64,000 bases of DNA from Bacillus rhizoplanae. GTDB taxonomy: Bacteria; Bacillota; Bacilli; Bacillales; Bacillaceae_G. Made by a program: the position numbers and the translations under genes. Under the pieces are notes generated by a model. It ran no database searches. It was not told the origin of the DNA and saw only the letters and a list, made by a program, of their open reading frames with translations. Each line of letters starts with the position of its first letter. Positions within the stretch are counted from its first letter, which is position 1. The DNA is taken from contig NZ_CAKJTI010000001.1 in the NCBI RefSeq assembly GCF_917563915.1, positions 248,001 to 312,000 on the forward strand. Direction: 5' to 3'. Positions 15,629-23,359 of this stretch are shown piece by piece.

Positions 15629-15776
15629 ATAAAGTGAAACTTTAATCAGTGGGGGGGTTCTTCATCCCTCGCTGACTATTAGCCTTCACGAATCGAGCTT
15701 TTACGGGCATCCCTATCCCCGCCTAACTTCTATGCTTTTGCTGAATTTTGAGGTGGGGCGCAAATAGCGGGATAAA
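15629..15776 (+). repeat. bcr1-like element, copy A (complete but diverged)
   Basis: Element of ~148 bp bounded by ATAAA on both sides (15629-15633 and 15772-15776), starting ATAAAGTGAAACTTTA and ending AAATAGCGGGATAAA. It shares both ends with four other elements in this window. The 5' arm can fold (AATCAGTGGGGG ... CCCTCGCTGACT). bcr1 is a short non-autonomous repeat known from the B. cereus group. The 128 bases from here to the next gene show only a weak hairpin (15818-15841). Confidence 0.8.
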
Positions 15777-15904
15777 TAATAATTTCGTTGGGTGATGATT
15801 ACTTGTATACGAAGAAATAGGACTACCGAATAGAAGTCCTAAGTTTTTACTAATTACCAATATGATTTTTAAACAGAACCGTTAAATTTCGTAAAGAAAA
15901 GATA

Positions 15905-16159
15905 TTAGTGTTTTCCCTCTACAGCTTCATCCCTCTTTACAAATAATAAAGTCACATAAGAAACAAGAAACGAAAAAATACTATACATCCCTACCCAAAA
16001 GAAAAATGATCGATTAAATAACGCTACTGCTACAATAAGAAAAATCGCAAACGTAATAATAGGCATTATATAATACGTCTTTGTAATTCGTGTACCAATA
16101 ACAGAAAAAATAAAGATAAGTAATGGACAAACAAATAATACGAATATAAATTCACTCAT
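15905..16159 (-). CDS. Small membrane protein, YbeF-like (DUF2651)
   Basis: An 84-residue protein with three hydrophobic segments (about residues 4-22, 28-47, 52-76) and a charged C-terminal tail ending KRDEAVEGKH. Size and pattern, including ITKTYYIMPIITF, resemble B. subtilis YbeF; function unknown. Start ATG has GAGGG 5 nt upstream. It stands alone, next to a decayed gene. Confidence 0.7.
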   Translation of the reverse strand: MSEFIFVLFVCPLLIFIFSVIGTRITKTYYIMPIITFAIFLIVAVALFNRSFFFWVGMYSIFSFLVSYVTLLFVKRDEAVEGKH

Positions 16160-16185
16160 GCGCTGCCCTCTTTTCTATAAATTTA

Positions 16186-16431
16186 TTATTTTCCTGTTAA
16201 ACGTTTTTTTGCACTCGTTTCTTTTCCTTCTAATCGCTTTGTAAATGTATTTCGCCAGCTTTTTGACAAGGGATTAACTGCTAATATACGTTGCATTCCT
16301 TCTATATTATGTTTATCATGGTGCATGATGTCATTTGCGAAGGCAATTGTTATGTGATGTTTATTTTGTTCTATTAATCTAATTTCATCAGAAGGGGAAA
16401 CAATTCCTCTCTCTAATACTCGTACGAAAAA
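16186..16431 (-). pseudogene. C-terminal remnant of a MOSC-domain protein (YflK/YiiM-like)
   Basis: On the minus strand about 80 codons without a start read FFVRVLERGIVSPSDEIRLI ... ITIAFANDIMHHDKHNIEGM ... WRNTFTKRLEG and stop at 16186. This matches the C-terminal 3-alpha region of MOSC proteins such as YflK/YiiM. A stop codon lies immediately upstream in the same frame (16432-16434) and the MOSC domain itself is missing, so the gene has lost its 5' part. Confidence 0.7.
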
Positions 16432-16521
16432 TTAGTAAATCCTGTATTTTTGTAATGGTTAAGATGATGTTTCGTAAAGGATATGGGTATAGTTAACAGA
16501 AAATTACAGGAATAAAAAATA

Positions 16522-16550
16522 TTGATTTTTTATTATATTTATTATAGGAT
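16522..16550 (+). promoter_or_regulatory. Predicted promoter of the tandem T-box transcript
   Basis: TTGATT (16522-16527), 17-nt spacer, TAGGAT (16545-16550), about 20 nt before the first T-box stem I. Confidence 0.45.
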
Positions 16551-16572
16551 ACTTTATAAGTAAATAAGACAA

Positions 16573-16815
16573 GCGATGAATGGAATAAAGTAATGTATGT
16601 TCTCCCTGTTAAAGAGAGCTGACGGTTGGTGTAAGTCAGTACAAAGAACAGCATGAATTACAATCCAGGAGCATCTTCTTCGAGCGAATTGTAAGGGGAA
16701 GACGGTGAAGAGCCGTTATAAAGAATGAAGAGATTGACATATAGAGTTTGTCAATAATTAGGGTGGTACCGCGAATAAAATCGTCCCTACTGATTAATTT
16801 CAGTAGGGATTTTTT
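16573..16815 (+). promoter_or_regulatory. T-box riboswitch 1, predicted tRNA-Tyr specific
   Basis: A full T-box leader. Stem I has an upper helix TGTTCT/AGAACA (16598-16603/16645-16650), a loop-E type specifier bulge AGTA (16589-16592) opposite GAA (16655-16657), and specifier TAC (16659-16661) = Tyr. The T-box sequence AGGGTGGTACCGCG is at 16760-16773. Its acceptor-binding UGGU predicts an A discriminator base, as in tRNA-Tyr. The terminator stem is CCCTACTGA/TCAGTAGGG (16785-16793/16800-16808) plus T run. Uncharged tRNA-Tyr should stabilise the antiterminator and allow transcription. Confidence 0.88.
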
Positions 16816-16845
16816 GTATTTTCATAACAACTAAATAATATATAA

Positions 16846-17088
16846 GCGATGAATGGAATAAAGTAGTGTATGTTCTCCCTGTTAAAGAGAGCTGACGGTT
16901 GGTGTAAGTCAGTACATAGAACAACATGAATTACAGTCCAGGAGCATCTTCTTCGAGCGAATTGTAAGGGGAAGACGGTGAAGAGCCGTTATAGAGAATG
17001 AAGAGATTGACATATAAAGTTTGTCAATAATTAGGGTGGTACCGCGAATAAAATCGTCCCTACTGATTAATTTCAGTAGGGATTTTTT
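16846..17088 (+). promoter_or_regulatory. T-box riboswitch 2, predicted tRNA-Tyr specific
   Basis: A second complete T-box exactly 273 bases after the first, differing from it at about six positions by my reading. Specifier TAC at 16932-16934, T-box AGGGTGGTACCGCG at 17033-17046, terminator stem 17058-17066/17073-17081 with T run. In series with T-box 1, both must be read through to reach the permease. Confidence 0.88.
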
Positions 17089-17250
17089 ATTTGTTTTTAA
17101 AAGTGAAAGTACCTAAATGTATGAATGATGATTATGTTTTTAGGAGGCTTCATTGTGGATGAGGCTTACAGACCTTTATTCTTAAAAAATGGATTTTGAT
17201 CATATAAATCAATTCATTCACCAAGTAAAAATAGTGATGTAAAGGAGGTG

Positions 17251-17273
17251 AATAGCCATGGAAGATGGCTATT
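17251..17273 (+). promoter_or_regulatory. Hairpin enclosing the start codon of the leader ORF
   Basis: A perfect 9-bp inverted repeat AATAGCCAT (17251-17259) / ATGGCTATT (17265-17273) with loop GGAAG. It lies directly after the Shine-Dalgarno AGGAGGTG (17243-17250) and spans the ATG at 17258 and the first Tyr codons, so it could limit initiation. Confidence 0.55.
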
Positions 17274-17371
17274 ATTATTTAAAATTACTTGCAAAACAAT
17301 TAAAAAAATTAGGAACAGAAAGAGGAAAAAAGAATGAAGAAGGATGGCTTAAAGAAAGAGTTATTACCTAG
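17258..17371 (+). CDS. Predicted 37-residue leader peptide with three consecutive Tyr codons
   Basis: A short ORF starting MEDGYYYLKLLAKQLKKLG and ending ERVIT. The ribosome binding site AGGAGGTG at 17243-17250 is the strongest in this area, 7 nt from the ATG. TAT TAT TAT at codons 5-7 follows two Tyr-type T-boxes. It overlaps the first 38 bases of the permease gene in another frame and covers that gene's ribosome binding site, so translational coupling is likely. No known family is recognised; a regulatory leader or a real small protein are both possible. Confidence 0.5.
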   Translation: MEDGYYYLKLLAKQLKKLGTERGKKNEEGWLKERVIT

Positions 17372-18698
17372 ACATGTTCAATTTTTAGCGTTAGCGGGAA
17401 TGATTGGTACGGGCATTTTCAAAGGGAGTGGAGATACTCTAGGGATTGCCGGGCCTGGCGTAATTATTTCGTACTTACTTGGTGGATTATTAATGATGAT
17501 TGTTATGGTGGCTTTAGCTGAAATGGCTGTTGTTTATCCAAATCATAATGTTCAACATTTAGTTCATAAGGCTTTTGGATTTCATGTATCATTTGTAGTT
17601 GGATGGCTATACTGGATTAACTGGACACTTGTTACAATTGTAGAAATATTAGCTGCAGGCTCTTTTTTACAATTTTGGTTTTCGAATGTACCTCTTTGGT
17701 TACTAAGTGCTATTTGTGCGCTTATAGTTGTGGGAATTAACAGTTTTCAAGTGAAATTTTATGGCGAAATGGAATTTTGGTTTGCTAGTATAAAAATTTT
17801 GGCACTTGTATTATTCATCCTTTTAGGTGGAGCAGTCTTATTTGGGCTAACGAGTTTTGCCCCATCGACACCAACGGAACATTTACTTGGGCATGGGGGA
17901 TTCTTTCCAAATGGTATTAAAGGGGTATTTAGTGCTTGTTTTATTGTAATGTTTTCGTTCGGAGGATCTGAGTTAATAGGGGTAGCAATTTCTGAGACAA
18001 AAGACGTTGAAAAGGTTTTACCTAAAGTGATAAAGGGTGTTGTTTGGCGCGTTATCATATTTTATATCTTACCTATTACAATTATTGCGGGATTAATACC
18101 TTGGAATGAGGTTGCAGGAAATGTAAGTCCGTTTATACAAGTAATGAATGCCATTGGTATCCCAGGTGTTGCACACATCATGAATTTTGTTTTATTAACT
18201 GCAGTTCTTTCAGCTGCGAATTCAGGAGTTTATGCTACTTCCAGAACAATGGTTGCGTTAGCTGAAAAAGGAGAAGCGCCAAAAATATTGAAACATACTG
18301 CAAAATCAGGTGCACCAATCATTGCAATCTCTTTTAATGGCTTATTATTATTGATAGGTGCAGGACTAGCATTCTTTGCTCCAGATAGTATTATTGGAAC
18401 AATGATGACAATTCCAGGATTTACAATGTTATTGCTTTGGTTAAGTATTTGCTTTGCGCAACTTAAATTACGTCCTAATTATTCAACAATGCCTAATTTT
18501 AAAGTGAGTTTTTTTCCAACTACGACTATTATTGGAATCGTGGGATTATGTGTTATTTTCATAGGCTCAACGTTTAGTAATGGAATTTCAGTCGGAACAG
18601 TGGTTTGTTTTACAACTTTAGCAATTTTAATTGGTTTGGCTTTACTTAAAGGACGGAGTAGAAAGAAAGAAGACACACAACTAAAACATATAAGTTAA
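17334..18698 (+). CDS. APC-superfamily amino acid permease, probable tyrosine/aromatic uptake
   Basis: A 454-residue transporter of the amino acid-polyamine-organocation superfamily (AAT-like) with about 12 hydrophobic segments. The N-terminal signature FLALAGMIGTGIFKGSGD and the TM6-type ISETKDVEKVLPKVIKGV region are seen. AGAGGA at 17321-17326 precedes ATG 17334. Substrate is inferred only from the two Tyr-type T-boxes and Tyr-rich leader upstream; the fold alone does not say. Induced, by inference, when uncharged tRNA-Tyr accumulates. Confidence 0.88.
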   Translation: MKKDGLKKELLPRHVQFLALAGMIGTGIFKGSGDTLGIAGPGVIISYLLGGLLMMIVMVALAEMAVVYPNHNVQHLVHKAFGFHVSFVVGWLYWINWTLVTIVEILAAGSFLQFWFSNVPLWLLSAICALIVVGINSFQVKFYGEMEFWFASIKILALVLFILLGGAVLFGLTSFAPSTPTEHLLGHGGFFPNGIKGVFSACFIVMFSFGGSELIGVAISETKDVEKVLPKVIKGVVWRVIIFYILPITIIAGLIPWNEVAGNVSPFIQVMNAIGIPGVAHIMNFVLLTAVLSAANSGVYATSRTMVALAEKGEAPKILKHTAKSGAPIIAISFNGLLLLIGAGLAFFAPDSIIGTMMTIPGFTMLLLWLSICFAQLKLRPNYSTMPNFKVSFFPTTTIIGIVGLCVIFIGSTFSNGISVGTVVCFTTLAILIGLALLKGRSRKKEDTQLKHIS

Positions 18699-18742
18699 AT
18701 TCATGATGGGAATAAATATAACATATTAATCCAATAATCATC

Positions 18743-18780
18743 AGAGCACGCTTCTACTGAATAGGCGTGCTCTGTCGTGT
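18743..18780 (+). terminator. Terminator after the permease gene
   Basis: A 9-bp perfect stem AGAGCACGC (18743-18751) / GCGTGCTCT (18765-18773); the tail is only partly T-rich. Confidence 0.6.
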
Positions 18781-18850
18781 TTTAATCCGTCAATCTTATC
18801 AATTAAAAATAAATTTTCCATAGAAATCCCCCTGTTATGAAATACAATCT

Positions 18851-18905
18851 TTTATCCCGCTATTTGCGGGCAGTAAGGCCTCCACTGATGGAAGTTTCAC
18901 TTTAT
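18851..18905 (-). repeat. bcr1-like element, copy B (55-bp internally deleted form)
   Basis: TTTAT at both ends (18851-18855, 18901-18905). Read on the minus strand it starts ATAAAGTGAAACTTCCA and ends GCAAATAGCGGGATAAA, so both ends of the full element are kept and about 95 internal bases are gone. Confidence 0.75.
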
Positions 18906-18958
18906 CTAATTTCTCGTAATAGGAGGAGATTCCTGTTGTATTGCGTAAAACAAAATGA

Positions 18959-19005
18959 AAGCAGCTCTATAATTCATATTTTTAGTATGAATTATAGAGC
19001 TGCTT
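18959..19005. terminator. Bidirectional terminator, 20-bp perfect stem
   Basis: A 20-bp perfect inverted repeat (18959-18978 / 18986-19005) with a 7-nt loop, T-rich on the plus side and A-rich upstream so T-rich on the minus side. It lies 54 bases beyond the stop of the minus-strand TetR gene and probably ends that transcript. Confidence 0.75.
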
Positions 19006-19058
19006 TTTCGTGTATTTAAGTTCACTTTAGACGAAACAAGTGTTAGTTGGTGTCCTGT

Positions 19059-19724
19059 CTATATATAATTGGATACTTTTTGCACGATGTATTGTATCGT
19101 TGCTTTCATTTTTTCATCATCTACATTATTTCTATATTCATGGTGAATGACTTGCTGTTTTTTTAGCATGTAATAATCAAAGAGTGCTTGATATAAAGTC
19201 ATATTGTTTTGAATTAAGATTGTAGGTTCAAAGAGCTTTCGTAGTAGTACATCGTCTTGGATAAGGATAAGTACTGGATTTACAGCGTTGAACACTTCTT
19301 TTTCTATATGCTCCTCATAGAATTTTTTTAATTGATTATTTCGTTCGTTTTGAGCTTGTATTATTTGTTCATATAGTACTGGAGCATTATGTTTTAAATC
19401 TGATAGAAAGGCATCAGATATGTAAAAAGAAATGAGTAATGATTGTTCAAATGTTTTTTGAAATCGTTCTCCAAACGGAACTGTTTCTTCAAAAATGGTT
19501 TGATCAATACTAGTAATATATTCGGCATAAATGTTGACGATGTATTGGATAATTTCTTCTTTTGATGAGAAGTATTTGTACATAGTTGCTTTACTAATAT
19601 CCATATAACGAGCAATATCATCTGTTCGTAACGGGCTTATTCCTTGTTTTTTTACGATCGGTAATAATTTGAATATGAGCTTTTTTCTCATTTCTACTTG
19701 ATTATCAATATTTTTATTTAACAT
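19059..19724 (-). CDS. TetR-family transcriptional regulator
   Basis: A 221-residue protein. Residues about 12-60 form the TetR helix-turn-helix (GISPLRTDDIARYMDISKAT, MYKYFSSKEE). The C-terminal ligand domain is not assignable to a subfamily by eye. AGGAGGG precedes the start. It is divergent from an aldo/keto reductase across 150 bases containing AT-rich inverted repeats, so it probably represses itself and that gene. Confidence 0.85.
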   Translation of the reverse strand: MLNKNIDNQVEMRKKLIFKLLPIVKKQGISPLRTDDIARYMDISKATMYKYFSSKEEIIQYIVNIYAEYITSIDQTIFEETVPFGERFQKTFEQSLLISFYISDAFLSDLKHNAPVLYEQIIQAQNERNNQLKKFYEEHIEKEVFNAVNPVLILIQDDVLLRKLFEPTILIQNNMTLYQALFDYYMLKKQQVIHHEYRNNVDDEKMKATIQYIVQKVSNYI

Positions 19725-19798
19725 AACAACCCTCCTTGCAATTCATTTATTATAAATAAATTTATGAATTTATACAAATTAAACTAATTGAACTAAAA

Positions 19799-19839
19799 AA
19801 GTAAAAAAAGTTTACTTGTTTTCAGATGTATGCTATTCT
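19799..19839 (+). promoter_or_regulatory. Predicted aldo/keto reductase promoter with palindromic operator
   Basis: AAGTAAA (19799-19805) and TTTACTT (19811-19817) form a 7-bp perfect inverted repeat with a 5-nt centre. It overlaps a -35-like TTTACT (19811-19816) that is 17 nt from an extended -10 TGCTATTCT (TATTCT at 19834-19839). This is a candidate TetR operator; binding is inferred. Confidence 0.45.
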
Positions 19840-19874
19840 CTTTTTACATTATCTTTTCGAAAGAAGGCGAACTT

Positions 19875-20843
19875 ATGAAAAAGAAGAAGTTAGGTTCACA
19901 AGGATTAGAAGTATCGGAAATGGGATTAGGTTGTATGGGAATGTCTGAATTTTATGGTCAGACAGATGAGATAGAGGCGACAAAAACAATTCATCATGCT
20001 TTTGAACTTGGAATTACAATGTTCGATACAGCGGATATTTATGGATATGATGAAGAGGGAATGGGAACAAATGAAAAACTAGTAGGGAAAGCGTTACAGA
20101 AATTTCGGCATGATGTGAAAATTGCAACAAAGTTTGGAGCGCTGCGAAATGCAACAAAAGCGTTAGGATACAACGGTTCCCCTCAATATGTGAAGGAAGC
20201 ATGTGAAGCAAGTTTAAGAAGATTAGGGACAGACTATATCGACTTATATTATTTACATCGCGTTGACCCAAATACACCAATTGAAGAAACTGTAGGTGCG
20301 ATGGCAGAGTTAGTGCAAGAAGGAAAAGTACGTTATATCGGACTGTCTGAAGTAACGGGTGAGCAATTAAAAACAGCTCATGCAATTCATCCAATTTCAG
20401 CTGTTCAAACAGAATATTCTCTTTGGTCTCGCGATCCAGAGAAAGATATTTTAGGGATTTGTCGTGAATTAGGAGTTGGGTTTGTTCCATATAGTCCACT
20501 TGGCCGCGGATTTTTAACGGGTAATTTAACAAGCCGTGATCAATTAACACCTGATGATTGGAGATACTATAATCCACGTTTTTCAGAAGAAGCATTTGCT
20601 TCTAATATGAAAATTGTTGAAGGAATTAAACAGCTTGCATTAGAGAAAGAATGTACGCCTGCACAATTAGCGCTTGCCTGGGTCGTTGCACAAGGTGAAG
20701 AAATCGTACCAATTCCAGGAACAAAGCGAGTGAAGTATTTGGAGCAAAACGTAGCGGCTCTTGAAATAACTTTAACAAAAGAAGAACTAGCATACTTAAA
20801 TACGATTGCACCTATTGGTGATACGTTTGGTAATCGATATTAA
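19875..20843 (+). CDS. Aldo/keto reductase
   Basis: A 322-residue NADPH-dependent oxidoreductase with a TIM-barrel fold. The catalytic tetrad is visible: Asp and Tyr in FDTADIYGY, Lys in VKIATKFG and His in YYLHRVD. The cofactor segment PIPGTKRVKYLEQN is near the C terminus. It resembles the YhdN/AKR13-like group that reduces aldehydes such as methylglyoxal; substrate unknown. ATG 19875 follows GAAGGCG; the frame is open 45 nt further upstream but lacks a ribosome binding site there. Likely controlled by the divergent TetR gene. Confidence 0.9.
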   Translation: MKKKKLGSQGLEVSEMGLGCMGMSEFYGQTDEIEATKTIHHAFELGITMFDTADIYGYDEEGMGTNEKLVGKALQKFRHDVKIATKFGALRNATKALGYNGSPQYVKEACEASLRRLGTDYIDLYYLHRVDPNTPIEETVGAMAELVQEGKVRYIGLSEVTGEQLKTAHAIHPISAVQTEYSLWSRDPEKDILGICRELGVGFVPYSPLGRGFLTGNLTSRDQLTPDDWRYYNPRFSEEAFASNMKIVEGIKQLALEKECTPAQLALAWVVAQGEEIVPIPGTKRVKYLEQNVAALEITLTKEELAYLNTIAPIGDTFGNRY

Positions 20844-20892
20844 GATTGGTAATCTATAAAAAATCAATTGAAAAGGAAAAGGATGGGATGAT

Positions 20893-21405
20893 GTGCATAC
20901 AGAAAGCAAGCATTTGCTGAATGAATCATTTGCTAGAACGTTAGTAAAATCATTACAAGGAGAACGCGGGCATATTCCAATTAAAAATGCAATTGCAGAT
21001 ATTGATTGGGAACTATCAGGAAAACAAGTAGAAAACATTCCGTATTCCATCTACCAACTAGTGATGCATATGAAGTATTGGCAAGATTTCCTCTTACGTG
21101 GTTTACATGGAGAAAAACCACAACTTCCAGCGCACGTGAAGGAGAGTTGGCCAGTTGAAAATATGGCGAAAAATCAAGAAGAATGGGCGGAGATTATAAG
21201 ACAATTTCTAGCGGGAATTGATACTGCTTGTACAATTGCTCAAACTACAAAACTTGATGAGCCTTTAGCACATTATCCAGATGTAACGCGGGCCGATACG
21301 TTACGTAATATTGCTTCACATAATAGTTACCATTTAGGAGAAATTGTATTGCTGCGTCGTTTATTTGAGGCATGGCCGCCACCGAGTGGAGGTTATCCAG
21401 TTTAA
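20893..21405 (+). CDS. DinB-like (YfiT-type) putative metal-dependent protein
   Basis: A 170-residue helical protein of the DinB/YfiT superfamily. Possible metal ligands: His in YQLVMHMKYWQDF and the HxxxH-type NIASHNSYHLGEI, matching the three-His site of this fold. Start GTG 20893 follows AAGGATGG; no better upstream start exists. Members include bacillithiol-S-transferases; the function here is not clear. It follows the reductase by 49 bases and may share its transcript. Confidence 0.8.
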   Translation: MHTESKHLLNESFARTLVKSLQGERGHIPIKNAIADIDWELSGKQVENIPYSIYQLVMHMKYWQDFLLRGLHGEKPQLPAHVKESWPVENMAKNQEEWAEIIRQFLAGIDTACTIAQTTKLDEPLAHYPDVTRADTLRNIASHNSYHLGEIVLLRRLFEAWPPPSGGYPV

Positions 21406-21507
21406 GAAAACAAAAGAATATAGCTTTTCTCACTAAGTCATAGTGAAAGAAAATAGGTTCTGATTACTTGTTGGTGTGGAACAAAAATAACAGGCTTCTT
21501 CATATTG

Positions 21508-21541
21508 AAAGAGATGATTACGATATTGTAATCATCTCTTT
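21508..21541. terminator. Bidirectional terminator between convergent genes
   Basis: A 14-bp perfect stem (AAAGAGATGATTAC 21508-21521, GTAATCATCTCTTT 21528-21541) with a 6-nt loop between the DinB-like gene and rqcH, which converge here. Confidence 0.85.
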
Positions 21542-21545
21542 GTCT

Positions 21546-23255
21546 TTAAGCCTTCAACTTCATAACAGTATCCGCATCAGGTGTTACATACACCGTTTGC
21601 TGGTTATCATACGTAACAAATCCAAGCTTCGCTCCGCTCGGCTTTTTCACATGACGAATTTTTGTATAATCGACCGGAACTGAGCTCGATTTTTTTGCTT
21701 TACTAAAGTAAGCAGCGAGCTTTGCCGCTTCAATTAATGTTTCTTCGCTTGGCCCTAATGAACGAATGACAACGTGTGAGCCTGGAATGTCTTTCGTATG
21801 AAGCCAAAATTCATCACGGCGTGCAAGTTTATTTGTTAAATAGTCGTTTTGTTTGTTATTTTTTCCGACTAAAATTTCTGTTCCATCACTTGCAATATAT
21901 TTGTCTAATACAGGTTTTGATGGTTTCTTTTTTGCGTTTTTTGACTTGCGATTACGCATATATCCTTCTTCGGCTAGTTCTTCACGAATTTCTTCAATAT
22001 CTTTAGAAGAAGCAACTTCCATTTGCTGTAGTAAACTATCAAAGTAAAATATTTCTTCATTTGTTTTTTCAATTTGCTCTTCAACGATTACTACAGAATT
22101 TTTTGCTTTTTGATATTTTTGGAAATAACGCTGTGCATTTTCTGACGGTGTGCGTAATGGATCTAAGGTGATCTTTACAGTTCCGCTATTTTCATCATAG
22201 TAATTGATAACCTCAACTTCTTTGTCGCCTTTTTTTACTGCATACATATTGGCTGTAAGCAATTCACCAAATAGTTGATATTTATCTGCTTTACTTGCGT
22301 CTTCTAAAGTTTTTTGCAATTTAATTAATTTTTTTTCGTTTTTTGCTTTTTCATTTTGCATAAAACGTTCTAAATCATGGGCTTGTTGTTTCACTCGATC
22401 CCGCTCTGCTTTCCCGAAGAAGAAACGATCTAGTAATTCGCTTACAGATGAGAATGCTTTCTCTTCACCTTTTAAGTGTGAAAGTGGGAATAAATAAAAG
22501 AATTCTTTCCCCTTAGCTATGGTCATCGAAGGAGTATACTGATGTTTTAGTAATAGTTTTTGTAATGTGAAAAATACTTCGGATAATGCATGTTCATTCA
22601 CCATTCCAGCCTTTGCAACTACTTCTTTTGCAAATAGGGGAGAAATCCCCATAAAAGCTCCTACGAGTTGATTATCCATATTTCCTGCTAAAAAGTCTAG
22701 CGGTCGAATAAATTCTTCTTGCGTTTCAATTTGCAATGGATTGATTTTCTGTTGTGCAGGCGGTGCAATATATTCAGCTCCAGCATATACAATGCGGTGA
22801 CGGTTTACCGCTAAGGAAACGTGTTTTAGGCTATCCAAAATTATATTTGTTTTGGAGTCTACTAAAATGATATTGCTATGACGCCCCATTATTTCAATAA
22901 TTAATGTTTTTAACGATTCATCACCAATTTCATTGCGACTACGAATCGTAATTTGAATAATTCGTTCTAAATCAATTTGTTCAATTTTCTCAATAAATCC
23001 ACCTTCTAAATGTTTACGAAGAAGCATGCAAAACATTGGCGGCAATGCAGGAGAATCGTAATTTTGTGTTGTAAGATGCATGCGCGCGTACGTTGAGTGT
23101 GCGGAAAGAAGTAGTTTTTGATTTTTTCCGTTTGCCCGAATATGTAACAAAATTTCATATTTTGACGGTTGATATATTTTTGAAATTCTTCCCGTTTGAA
23201 GAGAATTTGCAATTTCGTGTGTGATCGCTCTAGTAAATAATCCATCGAATGCCAC
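21546..23255 (-). CDS. rqcH: Ribosome quality control protein RqcH (NFACT family)
   Basis: A 569-residue protein that binds stalled 50S subunits with peptidyl-tRNA and directs C-terminal alanine tailing, marking the peptide for degradation. Layout: NFACT-N domain (1-~180), a helical/coiled-coil middle (~250-430) and NFACT-R domain (~440-560, GSHVVIRS). Start: GTG at 23255 (reads [10 protein letters not shown]) with GGAG 8 nt upstream; an upstream GTG at 23264 is too near it. The motif that is Asp97-Arg98 in B. subtilis reads Glu97-Arg98 here (IDLERII). Once annotated as fibronectin-binding protein FbpA/YloA. Confidence 0.92.
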   Translation of the reverse strand: MAFDGLFTRAITHEIANSLQTGRISKIYQPSKYEILLHIRANGKNQKLLLSAHSTYARMHLTTQNYDSPALPPMFCMLLRKHLEGGFIEKIEQIDLERIIQITIRSRNEIGDESLKTLIIEIMGRHSNIILVDSKTNIILDSLKHVSLAVNRHRIVYAGAEYIAPPAQQKINPLQIETQEEFIRPLDFLAGNMDNQLVGAFMGISPLFAKEVVAKAGMVNEHALSEVFFTLQKLLLKHQYTPSMTIAKGKEFFYLFPLSHLKGEEKAFSSVSELLDRFFFGKAERDRVKQQAHDLERFMQNEKAKNEKKLIKLQKTLEDASKADKYQLFGELLTANMYAVKKGDKEVEVINYYDENSGTVKITLDPLRTPSENAQRYFQKYQKAKNSVVIVEEQIEKTNEEIFYFDSLLQQMEVASSKDIEEIREELAEEGYMRNRKSKNAKKKPSKPVLDKYIASDGTEILVGKNNKQNDYLTNKLARRDEFWLHTKDIPGSHVVIRSLGPSEETLIEAAKLAAYFSKAKKSSSVPVDYTKIRHVKKPSGAKLGFVTYDNQQTVYVTPDADTVMKLKA

Positions 23256-23359
23256 GTTGAACACTCCTTTCTCACTAAAAGTTAATTATAGCATTTTTTC
23301 GGACGAGGCTGAATAAGCTTTCATTAGAGCATGTCTGCAATCAGGAGGTAGGTGGCGAG

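Noticed and set aside
16645-16661. AGC (Ser) as the T-box specifier codon after GAAC at 16646-16649
   Set aside because: That GAAC lies in the TGTTCT/AGAACA helix. The AGTA/GAA loop-E pairing places the specifier at TAC, and the UGGU bulge fits an A discriminator (Tyr), not the G of tRNA-Ser.
17155-17199. A 14-codon GTG ORF (starts MDEAYRPLF) behind AGGAGG at 17142-17147
   Set aside because: The ribosome binding site is good, but the ORF is very short and a second overlapping 8-codon ATG ORF (17159) fits the same site; I cannot support either as translated. It may still matter for the leader described above.
18936-19019. A TTG-started ORF behind AGGAGGAG (18921-18928)
   Set aside because: Most of it is the 20-bp hairpin terminator; no coding pattern.
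20014-20595. A 193-residue open frame on the minus strand inside the aldo/keto reductase
   Set aside because: It is antisense to a well-conserved gene, is low-complexity in Leu/His and has no ribosome binding site; a codon-bias shadow.
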